Of a DNA stretch of 64,000 nucleotides, positions 29,786 to 41,331 are shown one piece after another. Origin of the DNA: an uncultured Flavobacteriales bacterium. Its GTDB lineage: Bacteria; Bacteroidota; Bacteroidia; Flavobacteriales_E; Vicingaceae. The notes under the pieces are model-generated. The model was not told the origin of the DNA. It did not search any database and worked only from the letters and a program-made list of their open reading frames with translations. The position numbers were made by a program, and so were the translations under genes. The stretch is from assembly GCA_905479915.1 (NCBI GenBank), contig CAJQOH010000007.1, positions 1 through 64,000 of the forward strand. Reading direction: 5' to 3'. Numbering within the stretch: position 1 is the stretch's first letter; every line of letters begins with the position of its first letter.

Positions 29786-30565
29786 CTATTTCCTTTTATA
29801 GGCTCTAACATAATCAATCTCAAAATAATTAGGGAAAACGGCATCTTCCAACTTCATACCCTTCATATCACTTATCTCGTTATTGATAATGATATGCAAT
29901 TTATATTTAAGGTATTTCATCCCTCGTCTTGAAGTCTTTACCCTTTTATTGTCATAAAACCATCTAATTTTTCTGTTCGTCCACTCAACGGCATAAGTAT
30001 GAAAACCTTCTGCTGCACTTTCTTTCATTCTCACTTGCTTCGGCTGCGCTTTTTTTTTGCCTCTCCTATTTTTCCAATGATGATTTGTTTTAATTAAATC
30101 AGGTGAATTTGTGTAAAACTCATAAATGTCTATTTCAGGAGGCCAATCTTCTGTTGAAACCAACCAAAATGCAGGCCAACATCCTGTTCCTTTTGGGTTT
30201 TTACTTCTAATTTCAAAATAACCATATTGCTGCTTAAATGACTGATTACAATCAAGCATCCCTGAAGTATATTGTACTCCTTCTTTTACTTCCTTTTCTT
30301 CTGCAACAATTATTAAGCTGGAATCAGAAAATTGAAACTGATCCGCACCATAATAAGTAAGACCATCTATATTAACCCTACCACCCCAATAATAATGATC
30401 CTGCCACTTTGAATAATCTAACTTACCATCATTAAATTCATCATTAAAGGTCAATTCCCATCCTTCTTTTTCTATTGGGTTTTGAGTAATTCCTTCAAAT
30501 GAAAAAATACCAATCAATACCAATAAAACATATTTCACAACTCTAAAATTGAAGTAATTCATCAT
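29786..30565 (-). CDS. Glycoside hydrolase family 16 protein
   Basis: Catalytic ExDxxE as EIDIYE; FNDEFNDGKLDYSKW; FEIRSKNPKGTGCWPAFWL. Confidence 0.9.
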   Translation of the reverse strand: MMNYFNFRVVKYVLLVLIGIFSFEGITQNPIEKEGWELTFNDEFNDGKLDYSKWQDHYYWGGRVNIDGLTYYGADQFQFSDSSLIIVAEEKEVKEGVQYTSGMLDCNQSFKQQYGYFEIRSKNPKGTGCWPAFWLVSTEDWPPEIDIYEFYTNSPDLIKTNHHWKNRRGKKKAQPKQVRMKESAAEGFHTYAVEWTNRKIRWFYDNKRVKTSRRGMKYLKYKLHIIINNEISDMKGMKLEDAVFPNYFEIDYVRAYKRK

Positions 30566-31121
30566 AAACGCGTTTAACCGGTAATCCCATCACATTAAAA
30601 TAAGAACCTATTATCTTTTCGATACCAACATACCCAATCCATTCTTGAATTCCGTAACTACCAGCCTTATCAAAAGGCTCATATTCGTCAATATAATATT
30701 CAATTTCTTCAGTAGTCAATTCCTTAAAATAAACTTCGGTTTCATCGTAAAAAGTATGTTGTTTTTCTTTAGACAATAATGTTACCGCAGTAATCACCTC
30801 ATGTCTATTACCAGATAATTTAGCAAGCATTTCAATAGCATCTTGTCTATCTTTTGGCTTTCCAATTATCTCATCTTTCAAACAAACAATAGTATCAGAA
30901 GTTAATACCAAATCATTCTCTTTTAAACCATCTTTAAAAGCATTTGATTTCAATTTACTTAAAAACAATGCTACTTGCTCACGTTTTAAATTGGGAGGAT
31001 AAATCTCCTCTATATCTTTGGTTTTAATTTCAAACTCAAACCCTAATTCTTTTAAAAGGTTTTGCCTTCGTGGCGATTTAGAAGCTAAAATTATATTCCA
31101 TGAAACGGTTTTCAAACTCAT
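30543..31121 (-). CDS. maf: Maf family nucleotide pyrophosphatase
   Basis: ILASKSPRRQNLLKELGFEF, SDTIVCL, KAGSYGIQ. Confidence 0.93.
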   Translation of the reverse strand: MSLKTVSWNIILASKSPRRQNLLKELGFEFEIKTKDIEEIYPPNLKREQVALFLSKLKSNAFKDGLKENDLVLTSDTIVCLKDEIIGKPKDRQDAIEMLAKLSGNRHEVITAVTLLSKEKQHTFYDETEVYFKELTTEEIEYYIDEYEPFDKAGSYGIQEWIGYVGIEKIIGSYFNVMGLPVKRVYDELLQF

Positions 31122-32200
31122 GCGATATAAATAGTAGTATAATAAAAGAAAGCTGTATAAACGATACCCATCAACATTATCAATTTCATATTTAAACTCA
31201 ATTTAGTATAATCTGATTTTTCTTGAGCAGATTGCAACTTTACTATCACATAAATCAATGGCAATTGTACTGCAAATAAAAAGTACATAAAAGAAGCCAT
31301 ATCTTTTCCTTGTAACTGAAAATACTGCAAATATCCAACCATTACAACCATAATAACCGCTATAATTTGAGCTACAATTTTTGCCTTTACTTTTCCATAT
31401 ACAACCGCTAGGGTATTACTGAAATACTTTTTATCCCCCTCATAATCTTCTATATCCTTTATAATTTCTCTAATCATGGTGCTAATAAAAGCAAAAACAG
31501 TAAACCCTAAAACCCAATATAAAATACTGTTGAGAATTTCAAGCAATAAATACTCTACATCTTCAAATGGCGTATACTCTTCTAACCTAAACAACAAAGT
31601 ATTGACTGTATCATCAGAAAAAGCATGCTGTAAAATCAATTCGTATAAACCTGCAACAAAAGGAACTAAGGCTGCTAACAGAGCTACTATAACGTTACCA
31701 ATTACAACCTGTTTTTTAAACATAGTAGAATAGTACCACAAAGCTCCAGCAGACAAAACCTGTATAAAAATAAGTTTCCAATTCCCTAAAACATAAGCTA
31801 AATAAGCACCAATCAATATGGCAATTGTATTAATTACAACATGAGCTCCCATTGCTATTCTACGCTTAATATATTTTCCTACAATAATTTTATCTGGCCT
31901 ATTTACCCGGTCAACTTTCACATCAAAATAATCGTTAATTATATAACCAGCAGCAGCAATCATAACAGTAGACAAACTCAATAAAAAGAAATTCATATCT
32001 GTCATTTTCAACCCAACATTAGGGATATCTTGACCACCAGAAAAAGTATAGATTATAGGATAAATTACACCATAACGAATTGCATATTGCGTAAGTGCAA
32101 TAATCAATAGATTCGGTAAACGAATAAGTTTTATGAATGCAACAATAACGTTCATTTTTTTCTTGACTTTACGTAAAAGTATAAAAAGTAATTTAGTCAT
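31118..32200 (-). CDS. UbiA family prenyltransferase
   Basis: NDYFDVKVDRVNRPDKIIVG and DIEDYEGDKKYFSNTLAVVYG motifs. Confidence 0.9.
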   Translation of the reverse strand: MTKLLFILLRKVKKKMNVIVAFIKLIRLPNLLIIALTQYAIRYGVIYPIIYTFSGGQDIPNVGLKMTDMNFFLLSLSTVMIAAAGYIINDYFDVKVDRVNRPDKIIVGKYIKRRIAMGAHVVINTIAILIGAYLAYVLGNWKLIFIQVLSAGALWYYSTMFKKQVVIGNVIVALLAALVPFVAGLYELILQHAFSDDTVNTLLFRLEEYTPFEDVEYLLLEILNSILYWVLGFTVFAFISTMIREIIKDIEDYEGDKKYFSNTLAVVYGKVKAKIVAQIIAVIMVVMVGYLQYFQLQGKDMASFMYFLFAVQLPLIYVIVKLQSAQEKSDYTKLSLNMKLIMLMGIVYTAFFYYTTIYIA

Positions 32201-32305
32201 AATGATATTAAGTAATTAAGTTTATGTTTAATTCCTTATTTCATAAGCTTCTCACCTAAATCCTAAAAAAACTTTTACCTTTAAACTTTAAACTCAGAAC
32301 TAAAG

Positions 32306-34210
32306 GTGGATATTCATCAAATACTATTAAAATATTGGGGGTACAAAAACTTTCGCCCGTTGCAAGAAGATATTATTAATGCAACATTGGCTGAAAAAGA
32401 TACACTCGCACTATTGCCTACTGGTGGAGGAAAATCAATTTGTTTTCAGATTCCAGCAATGGCAAAAGAAGGCATCTGTATTGTTGTTTCTCCATTAATT
32501 GCTTTGATGAAAGATCAGGTACAGAACTTGGTAAGTCGCAACATAAAGGCTGTTGCCATATATGCAGGAATGACCAGAAGAGAAATTGACATTACACTAG
32601 ACAATTGCATTTACGGTAACATCAAATTTTTATACATCTCGCCAGAACGAATAGAAACTGAAATTTTTAAGGAACGTTACAAAAAAATGAACGTTAATCT
32701 TATAGCAGTTGATGAGGCGCATTGTATTTCTCAATGGGGTTATGACTTTAGACCTGCTTATTTAAATATAACCAACCTACGCAAAGAGAAACCTGATGTA
32801 ACTTTTATAGCACTAACTGCAACTGCTACTCCTGAAGTTGTAATTGATATACAAAAGCAATTAAAATTTAAAAACGAGAATGCGCTACAAAAAAGTTTTG
32901 AACGTAAAAACTTAGCCTATGCTGTTCTACCTGAAGATGATAAAAAAAACCGTATCCTAAAAATTTTAAAGTCAGTACCTGGCACTTCAGTTGTCTATGT
33001 TAGGAGCAGAAAAAAGACAAAAGAAATCGCTTTGTTTCTTCAAAAAAATGGAATTGCTTCCGATTTCTACCATGCTGGACTTAACAATGAGGAACGAACA
33101 ATAAAACAAAACAATTGGATCAACAATACTACTCAGGTTATTGTTTCTACCAACGCTTTTGGAATGGGAATAGATAAACCAGATGTTCGTTCTGTTATTC
33201 ATATTGATTTACCAGACTCTCTAGAAGCATACTTTCAAGAAGCAGGAAGAGCCGGAAGAGATGAAAAAAAGGCTTATGCCATCTTATTGTTTGAGGAGGC
33301 AGACAGAATTGATTTAGAAAAAAGAATTGTAAGTAGTTTTCCTGAAATAGACACTATCAAACAGGTATATCAATCGTTGGCCAACTTCTTTCAAGTTCCG
33401 ATTGGTTCTGCTTTAAACGAGAGTTATTCTTTAAACATCTTAGAGTTTAGTGAACAGTACAATCTAGAAATATATACGGTATACAATTGTTTAAAATTTT
33501 TAGAAAAGGAAGGCTACCTTACCCTATCAGAATCTAATCACAATGCTTCTCGCATAAAGATTGAAATTAGTAAAGATGACTTGTATGAATTTCAAGTAAA
33601 AAACAACAAGTTCGATATCTTTCTTAAAACCATACTAAGATCTTATACTGGTCTATTTGAAAACTATGCTAAAATTGATGAATTTGAAATCGCTAAACGT
33701 CTAAAAAGCAATAAAGATCAAGTCGTAAAAGGTTTACAATATTTAAATAATTTAGAAATTATAAGCTATCTAGAACAAACCAATCAACCTCAGCTCACCT
33801 ATTTAACAGAGCGTTTAAATGTTAAAGACATTTCTATCTCTGCCAAACATTACCATGAAAGAAAAGAGATTGCTGTAAAAAAAATGGAAAGTGTTATTTA
33901 TTTTGCTACCGCAAAGCATAAATGTAGAAGTGAAATTCTTTTAAATTATTTTGGTGAAAAAGATGTTTATCGTTGTGGAGTTTGTGATGTTTGCATGGAA
34001 AGAAACAAATTAGAATTAAGTGATGTTGAATTTAGTTCTGTTTCTGACCAAGTAAAAAAGATAGTGCAAAAAGAAAAGCTTCCTATTACTCAATTAATTA
34101 ATAAAATTGAAGGAGTAAGAGACGACAAAACCATTAAAGTAATACAATGGTTAATAGAAAATGATAAATTAGTAAGCAACAAAGAGAATTTATTAGAATG
34201 GAGAAAATGA
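32306..34210 (+). CDS. recQ: ATP-dependent DNA helicase RecQ
   Basis: FRPLQEDII, LLPTGGGKSICFQ, DEAHCISQWGYDFRPAY, GRAGRD, Zn-binding cysteines. Confidence 0.95.
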   Translation: MDIHQILLKYWGYKNFRPLQEDIINATLAEKDTLALLPTGGGKSICFQIPAMAKEGICIVVSPLIALMKDQVQNLVSRNIKAVAIYAGMTRREIDITLDNCIYGNIKFLYISPERIETEIFKERYKKMNVNLIAVDEAHCISQWGYDFRPAYLNITNLRKEKPDVTFIALTATATPEVVIDIQKQLKFKNENALQKSFERKNLAYAVLPEDDKKNRILKILKSVPGTSVVYVRSRKKTKEIALFLQKNGIASDFYHAGLNNEERTIKQNNWINNTTQVIVSTNAFGMGIDKPDVRSVIHIDLPDSLEAYFQEAGRAGRDEKKAYAILLFEEADRIDLEKRIVSSFPEIDTIKQVYQSLANFFQVPIGSALNESYSLNILEFSEQYNLEIYTVYNCLKFLEKEGYLTLSESNHNASRIKIEISKDDLYEFQVKNNKFDIFLKTILRSYTGLFENYAKIDEFEIAKRLKSNKDQVVKGLQYLNNLEIISYLEQTNQPQLTYLTERLNVKDISISAKHYHERKEIAVKKMESVIYFATAKHKCRSEILLNYFGEKDVYRCGVCDVCMERNKLELSDVEFSSVSDQVKKIVQKEKLPITQLINKIEGVRDDKTIKVIQWLIENDKLVSNKENLLEWRK

Positions 34211-34257
34211 AGTTCTTAAAAAGCAATACTAGAACTTCATCCTGAACTTGATTCAGG
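34209..34257. repeat. Inverted repeat plus REP-like palindrome downstream of recQ
   Basis: GAAGTTCT...AGAACTTC (8/8), then tcatCCTGAActtgaTTCAGG. Confidence 0.5.
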
Positions 34258-34283
34258 CCCCATAAAAACAAGAAAGAAATATT

Positions 34284-34742
34284 ATGGAAAAAATCAAATG
34301 GACAACAAAAGCATTTAAAAACCTTACGGTTGATGAATACTTTGAAATACTTTACTTAAGAACAGAAGTATTTGTGGTAGAACAAGACTGTCCTTACCAA
34401 GAGGTTGATGAAAAAGACAGACAATCTTACCATCTATTTGGTAGAGCGGAAAACGGAACGGTAATGGCCGTTACTAGGATTTTACCAAAAGGTATTTCTT
34501 ATGCTGAAGCTTCCATTGGTAGAGTTGCACTGAAAAAAGAATATCGAGGAAAAGGGATTGCTGACACCCTAATGTTAGAATCATTTAAGTTTGTTGAAAA
34601 CCACATGGGCAAACAAGCAATAAGGATTTCTGCCCAAGAATATCTTTTGAAATACTATACTAAACATGGTTTTAAACAAGTTGGGGATATGTATTTAGAA
34701 GATGATATTCCACACATAGAGATGCTTGCTCAAATGAACTAA
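34284..34742 (+). CDS. elaA: GNAT family N-acetyltransferase, ElaA-like
   Basis: YEILYLRTEVFVVEQDCPYQEVDEKD; SIGRVALKKEYRGKGIADTLM. Confidence 0.9.
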   Translation: MEKIKWTTKAFKNLTVDEYFEILYLRTEVFVVEQDCPYQEVDEKDRQSYHLFGRAENGTVMAVTRILPKGISYAEASIGRVALKKEYRGKGIADTLMLESFKFVENHMGKQAIRISAQEYLLKYYTKHGFKQVGDMYLEDDIPHIEMLAQMN

Positions 34743-34745
34743 ACT

Positions 34746-35003
34746 ATGGAAGATTTTATTAAAACAGCTATTGAAGATTTACAAATCATGTATTGTGCTG
34801 TGGAACAGGATAAAGGTTCAAATTTTCTATTTTCTGTTCGATTAGCAGACAACATGGAAATGGATCGATTGAAAGTGGCCTTAGAGGAAAACAACTTAGT
34901 TGTTTTAATTCAAGATGATCTAGTAAACATACCATCATCATATCAAACCAAAGAGCATATACAAACCCTGATTAACTGTTTTAGATTATCAGTGAGTTTT
35001 TAG
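34746..35003 (+). CDS. Hypothetical protein
   Basis: 85-aa ORF 4 bp after elaA, same strand. Confidence 0.55.
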   Translation: MEDFIKTAIEDLQIMYCAVEQDKGSNFLFSVRLADNMEMDRLKVALEENNLVVLIQDDLVNIPSSYQTKEHIQTLINCFRLSVSF

Positions 35004-35012
35004 GAGTCTCAC

Positions 35013-35032
35013 AACGTTATTCAAATAACGTT
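35013..35032. terminator. Palindromic hairpin between convergent genes
   Basis: AACGTTATT-CA-AATAACGTT. Confidence 0.5.
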
Positions 35033-35047
35033 CTAATCTATTGTAAG

Positions 35048-35281
35048 TTAATCTAATTCGCAAGCTTTTATAGTATATACTCCTGCAACTGTCTCTTCAT
35101 AATCATATGCATTACATTCCTCATCAGTTAATCCACTACCAACAGTCTCAGTCTCTTGAGTTGCAGTAGTTCCTGCACTAAAATCACTACTATTTGTATA
35201 ACATACACAATCACTTTTTGAGCAGCCAATCAAAACTAATACCCCCATCAAAATCGTTAATAAAATTGTTGTTTTTTTCAT
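35048..35281 (-). CDS. Small lipoprotein
   Basis: MKKTTILLTILMGVLVLIGCSKSD lipobox; 77 aa. Confidence 0.7.
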   Translation of the reverse strand: MKKTTILLTILMGVLVLIGCSKSDCVCYTNSSDFSAGTTATQETETVGSGLTDEECNAYDYEETVAGVYTIKACELD

Positions 35282-35375
35282 AATTAATCATTCAGTTAAT
35301 ACTCATGTAATGATATTAATTATTCACCACGAAACCTAAAAATGTTAACAACATTATTAATTCACCACTTTTATT

Positions 35376-35465
35376 AGAATTTTACCAATAGGTATTTCTT
35401 ATATTGAAATTCCTATTGATAGAATCATATTAAAAAAAGACTATAAAAGAACCAGAACTGATTAA
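35376..35465 (+). pseudogene. Decayed fragment of an elaA-like GNAT gene
   Basis: Frame reads RILPIGISYIEIPIDRIILKKDYKRTRTD*, aligning with elaA RILPKGISYAEASIGRVALKKEYRGKG. Confidence 0.8.
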
Positions 35466-35519
35466 CCACTTTAAATAATTTGTGAGTTTTAAAACCAATT
35501 AATTCCAAATCGAATAACT

Positions 35520-35897
35520 ATGAAAGTTACTACCGAAAAAAATGAAAAAATTGCCAATATGATATTTGGTTCCATTTACCCACTTTATCTCAATAGGTTG
35601 GAGAAAAATGGCAGAACAAAAGAAGAACTCAACCAAGTAATTAATTGGTTTACTGGATTTGATCAAGGTACTTTACAAGAACTTATCGATGAAAAAGTAA
35701 CTTTTAGAACATTTTTTAAGAAAGCCAAAATTAATCCAAACGCCCACATGATTAAAGGAGTTGTTTGTGGTTATCGAATTGAAGAGATTGAGGATGAGTT
35801 TGAATTGTATAAACAATGTAGGCAAATGGAAAAACTCATTGATGAATTGGCAAAAGGTCGTAAAATGGAGAAAATCTTACGCGAAGAAAAAAAGTAA
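35520..35897 (+). CDS. DUF2200 family protein
   Basis: KIANMIFGSIYPLYLNRLEKNGRTKEELNQVINWFTGFD. Confidence 0.88.
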   Translation: MKVTTEKNEKIANMIFGSIYPLYLNRLEKNGRTKEELNQVINWFTGFDQGTLQELIDEKVTFRTFFKKAKINPNAHMIKGVVCGYRIEEIEDEFELYKQCRQMEKLIDELAKGRKMEKILREEKK

Positions 35898-35900
35898 AAA

Positions 35901-37955
<2,055 letters not shown>

Positions 37956-37965
37956 TTATACTTCT

Positions 37966-37973
37966 TAATTTTG
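37966..37973 (+). promoter_or_regulatory. -7 box TAATTTTG
   Basis: Exact TAnnTTTG overlapping the TTG start of the ORF call, implying a start at 37995. Confidence 0.4.
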
Positions 37974-37994
37974 AATTATAAATTCATTAACAAA

Positions 37995-38687
37995 ATGACA
38001 GGTTTAGAAAAAGGTAAAGCATTATTTGAAAAACAAGAATACAATGAGGCTATTGAAGCTTTAAACTCTTTCTTGACTGAAAATGAAAATAATGCTGATG
38101 CACTATACACTAGGGCTATTTGCTACAGAAAAATTGATCAATTCAAAAAGTCTATCGCTGATTTTACAACTATGCTCATCCGTTTACCAAACGAACCAAC
38201 CTTATTGTGTGATAGAGGTATATCTCACTTCCACAATAAAGATATTGAATCTGCAATGGTAGATATGAATAAGGCTGTTGAGATAGACCCTAACAATCCT
38301 TACCGCTATTCTAGTAGAGCGTACATCAGATCAAGATCTGATATTGACGGTGCAATTGCTGACTACGAAAAGGCTGTTGAATTAGACCCAAAAGACGAAA
38401 TTGCTTTAAATAATTTAGGGTTATTGCATGAGAATGCTGGCAGAATGAAATCCGCTCAAAAAAATTACAAAAAAGCAAATACAATTATTGGTTATGACCC
38501 TGATAAAAGGCAAGAAGAAATAAACAAAAACACGATAGAAGAACAACTAGAAAATACAGCTTCTAAAAATGAAGAAACTCAACCTATAGAATCTTTAGGA
38601 AAAATTATGCTGAGTGTTTTTACAACCAAACAAGGTCGAAAAGAATACTTTAATTACCTCAAGTCAATAATTAAGAAGAAGGAATAA
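37995..38687 (+). CDS. TPR-repeat protein (start corrected from 37971)
   Basis: TPRs: ALYTRAICYRKIDQFKKSIADFT, AVEIDPNNPYRYSSRAYIRS, ALNNLGLLHENAG. Confidence 0.88.
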   Translation: MTGLEKGKALFEKQEYNEAIEALNSFLTENENNADALYTRAICYRKIDQFKKSIADFTTMLIRLPNEPTLLCDRGISHFHNKDIESAMVDMNKAVEIDPNNPYRYSSRAYIRSRSDIDGAIADYEKAVELDPKDEIALNNLGLLHENAGRMKSAQKNYKKANTIIGYDPDKRQEEINKNTIEEQLENTASKNEETQPIESLGKIMLSVFTTKQGRKEYFNYLKSIIKKKE

Positions 38688-38705
38688 GTAGAACTCAATA
38701 AATAT

Positions 38706-39158
38706 TTAAACCATACTAGGAAAAGGATGTTTCAAGTAAGAGAATACTTTCTCATAAGTTTTACCTGAAACTTCTTCTGACAAATAAATCATTCCATTAT
38801 TGATCAATTCAATTGCCTCTTCATAAACATTTTTACTTTCTCCTTTCTTAATAAAACCTGAAGCTCCAGCAGTTATCATCTCTTTTATAAACTCAGGGCT
38901 CTCCCAAAAAGAAGTTGCTAGTATTTTAATATCTGGATCAATTTTTTTTAACTCTCTAGTCGCGTCAATCCCATTCATATTTGGCATATTCACATCCATT
39001 AAGACAACATCATAATCATTTTTCATAACCAAATCTATAGCCTCATAGCCATCAGTAGCTTCTCCTTTTACAACAATCATTGAATCAGATAGAACTAATT
39101 TCAAACCATCTCTAACAATATCTCTATCATCTACAACTAACAACCTTATTTCATCCAT
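38706..39158 (-). CDS. Response-regulator receiver protein, no HTH output domain
   Basis: LLVVDDRDIVRDGL, phospho-acceptor LMDVNMPNMNG, TS and FIKKG; 150 aa total. Confidence 0.88.
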   Translation of the reverse strand: MDEIRLLVVDDRDIVRDGLKLVLSDSMIVVKGEATDGYEAIDLVMKNDYDVVLMDVNMPNMNGIDATRELKKIDPDIKILATSFWESPEFIKEMITAGASGFIKKGESKNVYEEAIELINNGMIYLSEEVSGKTYEKVFSYLKHPFPSMV

Positions 39159-39337
39159 AATTAAAATTTCAAGTCAGATAAAATTAGAAAGAAAAAGAAG
39201 TAAAAACATCAGTATTTTTACTTAGTGGGAAAAATAAATGAAACAATTTAACAAGTAAATTGATTTTCCTTGATTTTCATAACAAATGGTAAACATCAGA
39301 TTAAAATCATTTTAATAAATTAATAATACGATAACAT

Positions 39338-41239
39338 TTACCTTTTAATAAACAAGTATAAATACCCGTCACTCTTTTTTGTTACGTTATAAAACAAATC
39401 TCCTTTATATTCAAAAAAATCTTTATTTGTAGAAGAAACAATGCAATCTAATTTATCTTCTACTTTTATTTGGTCACACAAATCAAAAGAATTTAAATGT
39501 ATAGGCCTTACACCATCACGATAAGAATCTGTAAATAATTGATACTCTAATTCAAATTTTTTGAGCTTCAAGCCTACATTCTTATACCCCCTATCTTCTA
39601 TCATATCCACAACATTTTTATAATCACTATGAAACTCTAAAAAGCGACTAAAATACTTTTTATACCTATCATCCGTCACCTTAATTTCTGATGTAAATGG
39701 TACAACAGTAATCAATGGACGACTATAATTAAACAATAAAATAACCACAGCATTAAATACAAATCCAAAAATCACCAAATAAATTAAAATTTTAGATTTC
39801 AACTCTTTTATTATAAAATACGCCAAAACAACAGTATGAAAGATGTAAAAAGGAGCATGCAACTTAATCCAAGGTTGCCATTTCAAATAAAAACAAAAGA
39901 ATAAGAATGATAAAATAATAACTATAAGTAAAACGACTATCCCCCTATTGTATTTTTTATAAAATATGAATAACCATATAATAGTTAGTAGCATTAATAT
40001 AGTATGATATGTATTTGCTCCATTGTTTTCATGAGTAGACAAAGGATCTACAGAGTAATTTATGTAACTAATATTGTAATCGTTTATATCTACATTAATT
40101 AGTTCATGAATTTTCTCGGTGGCAGCTGCTGCTAAAGGCGCAATCTTAGGTAATCCAAATTGATTGGATAAATTTTTTGTAACACTAGAAATTAAACCCG
40201 TTACGGAATGAGTTTCATTAGCATACGAATTTTGAAGACTAGGATTTGTACCAAGTATACTGGAGGTAAGTTGATAATTCCTTGAAAAATGGGCAAAATT
40301 TATCACAACAAATACCAGTCCTACCAGCAAATAATTAAGCCAAACTATTGGCATTTTTTTAAATGCAATTTGGTATAAATGATAGACAGCCCAACTAAAA
40401 ATAAATGGAGTCAAATATAAATACGCAGTACTTTTTGTTGCAGCAGCCATACCCAAAGCACACCCAAGAAAAATGAAATTTACAATGGCCTTACCTTTTC
40501 TTGTTTTAATTAAAAAATAAATACTCACCACCATAAAGAAAGATACTACCAATTCATTATGTGTAGATGAACCCAATAAAATTACCTCTGGGATACATAT
40601 TAAAATAAAAACTGAAAGTATTTGTCCGAACCTACTTAGCTTTAATTCTTTGCCGATCAAGCTTATTCCTATAGCTGTTCCTATTAAATAAAACAGCTGA
40701 ACTGTATTAGAAAGAAAGTCATTACCTAGTAATAAGTTAACATTCAAAAGCATTACCTCTGAAAAAACAGGGAAAATTAACTGTTGATGAAATGGTGTTC
40801 TATAATGAGCTAAGCTTTCATTTTTAATCCAATGAATCGTTCTAGCCATATGATAAAGCATAGAATCCCAATTATTGGTAGGGTAAATTAATCCTTGAAC
40901 CAAAATTCCAACAAGAATAAAACCAGAAAAACCAATTAAAAACTTTTCAAAAAAAGAAAGTCTTTTTAATCCATTTTTGGTTTTAACCAAAAAAGCTCGG
41001 AGCTTTTTATAGGATTTTTTTTGATAAACAGCATAAATTATAACAGCATCTATAACGCCCCAAGCTGTTATCAAACTATAATAATTTAAGGATTTGAACA
41101 AACTCAAAACCTCTGTTAATCCTAATACTAATACTGAGAATAATAAAATAGACTTCAATATAGATAACCTTGTATCATCGCCAGATATAGAGAGCAAGGT
41201 TATACCTAAAAAACATATCAATAACAAAATAACGGCCAT
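39338..41239 (-). CDS. GT-C-like membrane glycosyltransferase, tandem copy 1
   Basis: Many TM helices; NNWDSMLYHMARTIHWIKNESLAHYRT; 633 aa. Confidence 0.75.
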   Translation of the reverse strand: MAVILLLICFLGITLLSISGDDTRLSILKSILLFSVLVLGLTEVLSLFKSLNYYSLITAWGVIDAVIIYAVYQKKSYKKLRAFLVKTKNGLKRLSFFEKFLIGFSGFILVGILVQGLIYPTNNWDSMLYHMARTIHWIKNESLAHYRTPFHQQLIFPVFSEVMLLNVNLLLGNDFLSNTVQLFYLIGTAIGISLIGKELKLSRFGQILSVFILICIPEVILLGSSTHNELVVSFFMVVSIYFLIKTRKGKAIVNFIFLGCALGMAAATKSTAYLYLTPFIFSWAVYHLYQIAFKKMPIVWLNYLLVGLVFVVINFAHFSRNYQLTSSILGTNPSLQNSYANETHSVTGLISSVTKNLSNQFGLPKIAPLAAAATEKIHELINVDINDYNISYINYSVDPLSTHENNGANTYHTILMLLTIIWLFIFYKKYNRGIVVLLIVIILSFLFFCFYLKWQPWIKLHAPFYIFHTVVLAYFIIKELKSKILIYLVIFGFVFNAVVILLFNYSRPLITVVPFTSEIKVTDDRYKKYFSRFLEFHSDYKNVVDMIEDRGYKNVGLKLKKFELEYQLFTDSYRDGVRPIHLNSFDLCDQIKVEDKLDCIVSSTNKDFFEYKGDLFYNVTKKSDGYLYLFIKR

Positions 41240-41331
41240 AAACTAAAATTAACGAGATAAAGAAAAGGAATCAAATTTATTTACCACTGATCTTAAACCA
41301 AAATTATCAAAAGCCACAAAACATACTGCCA

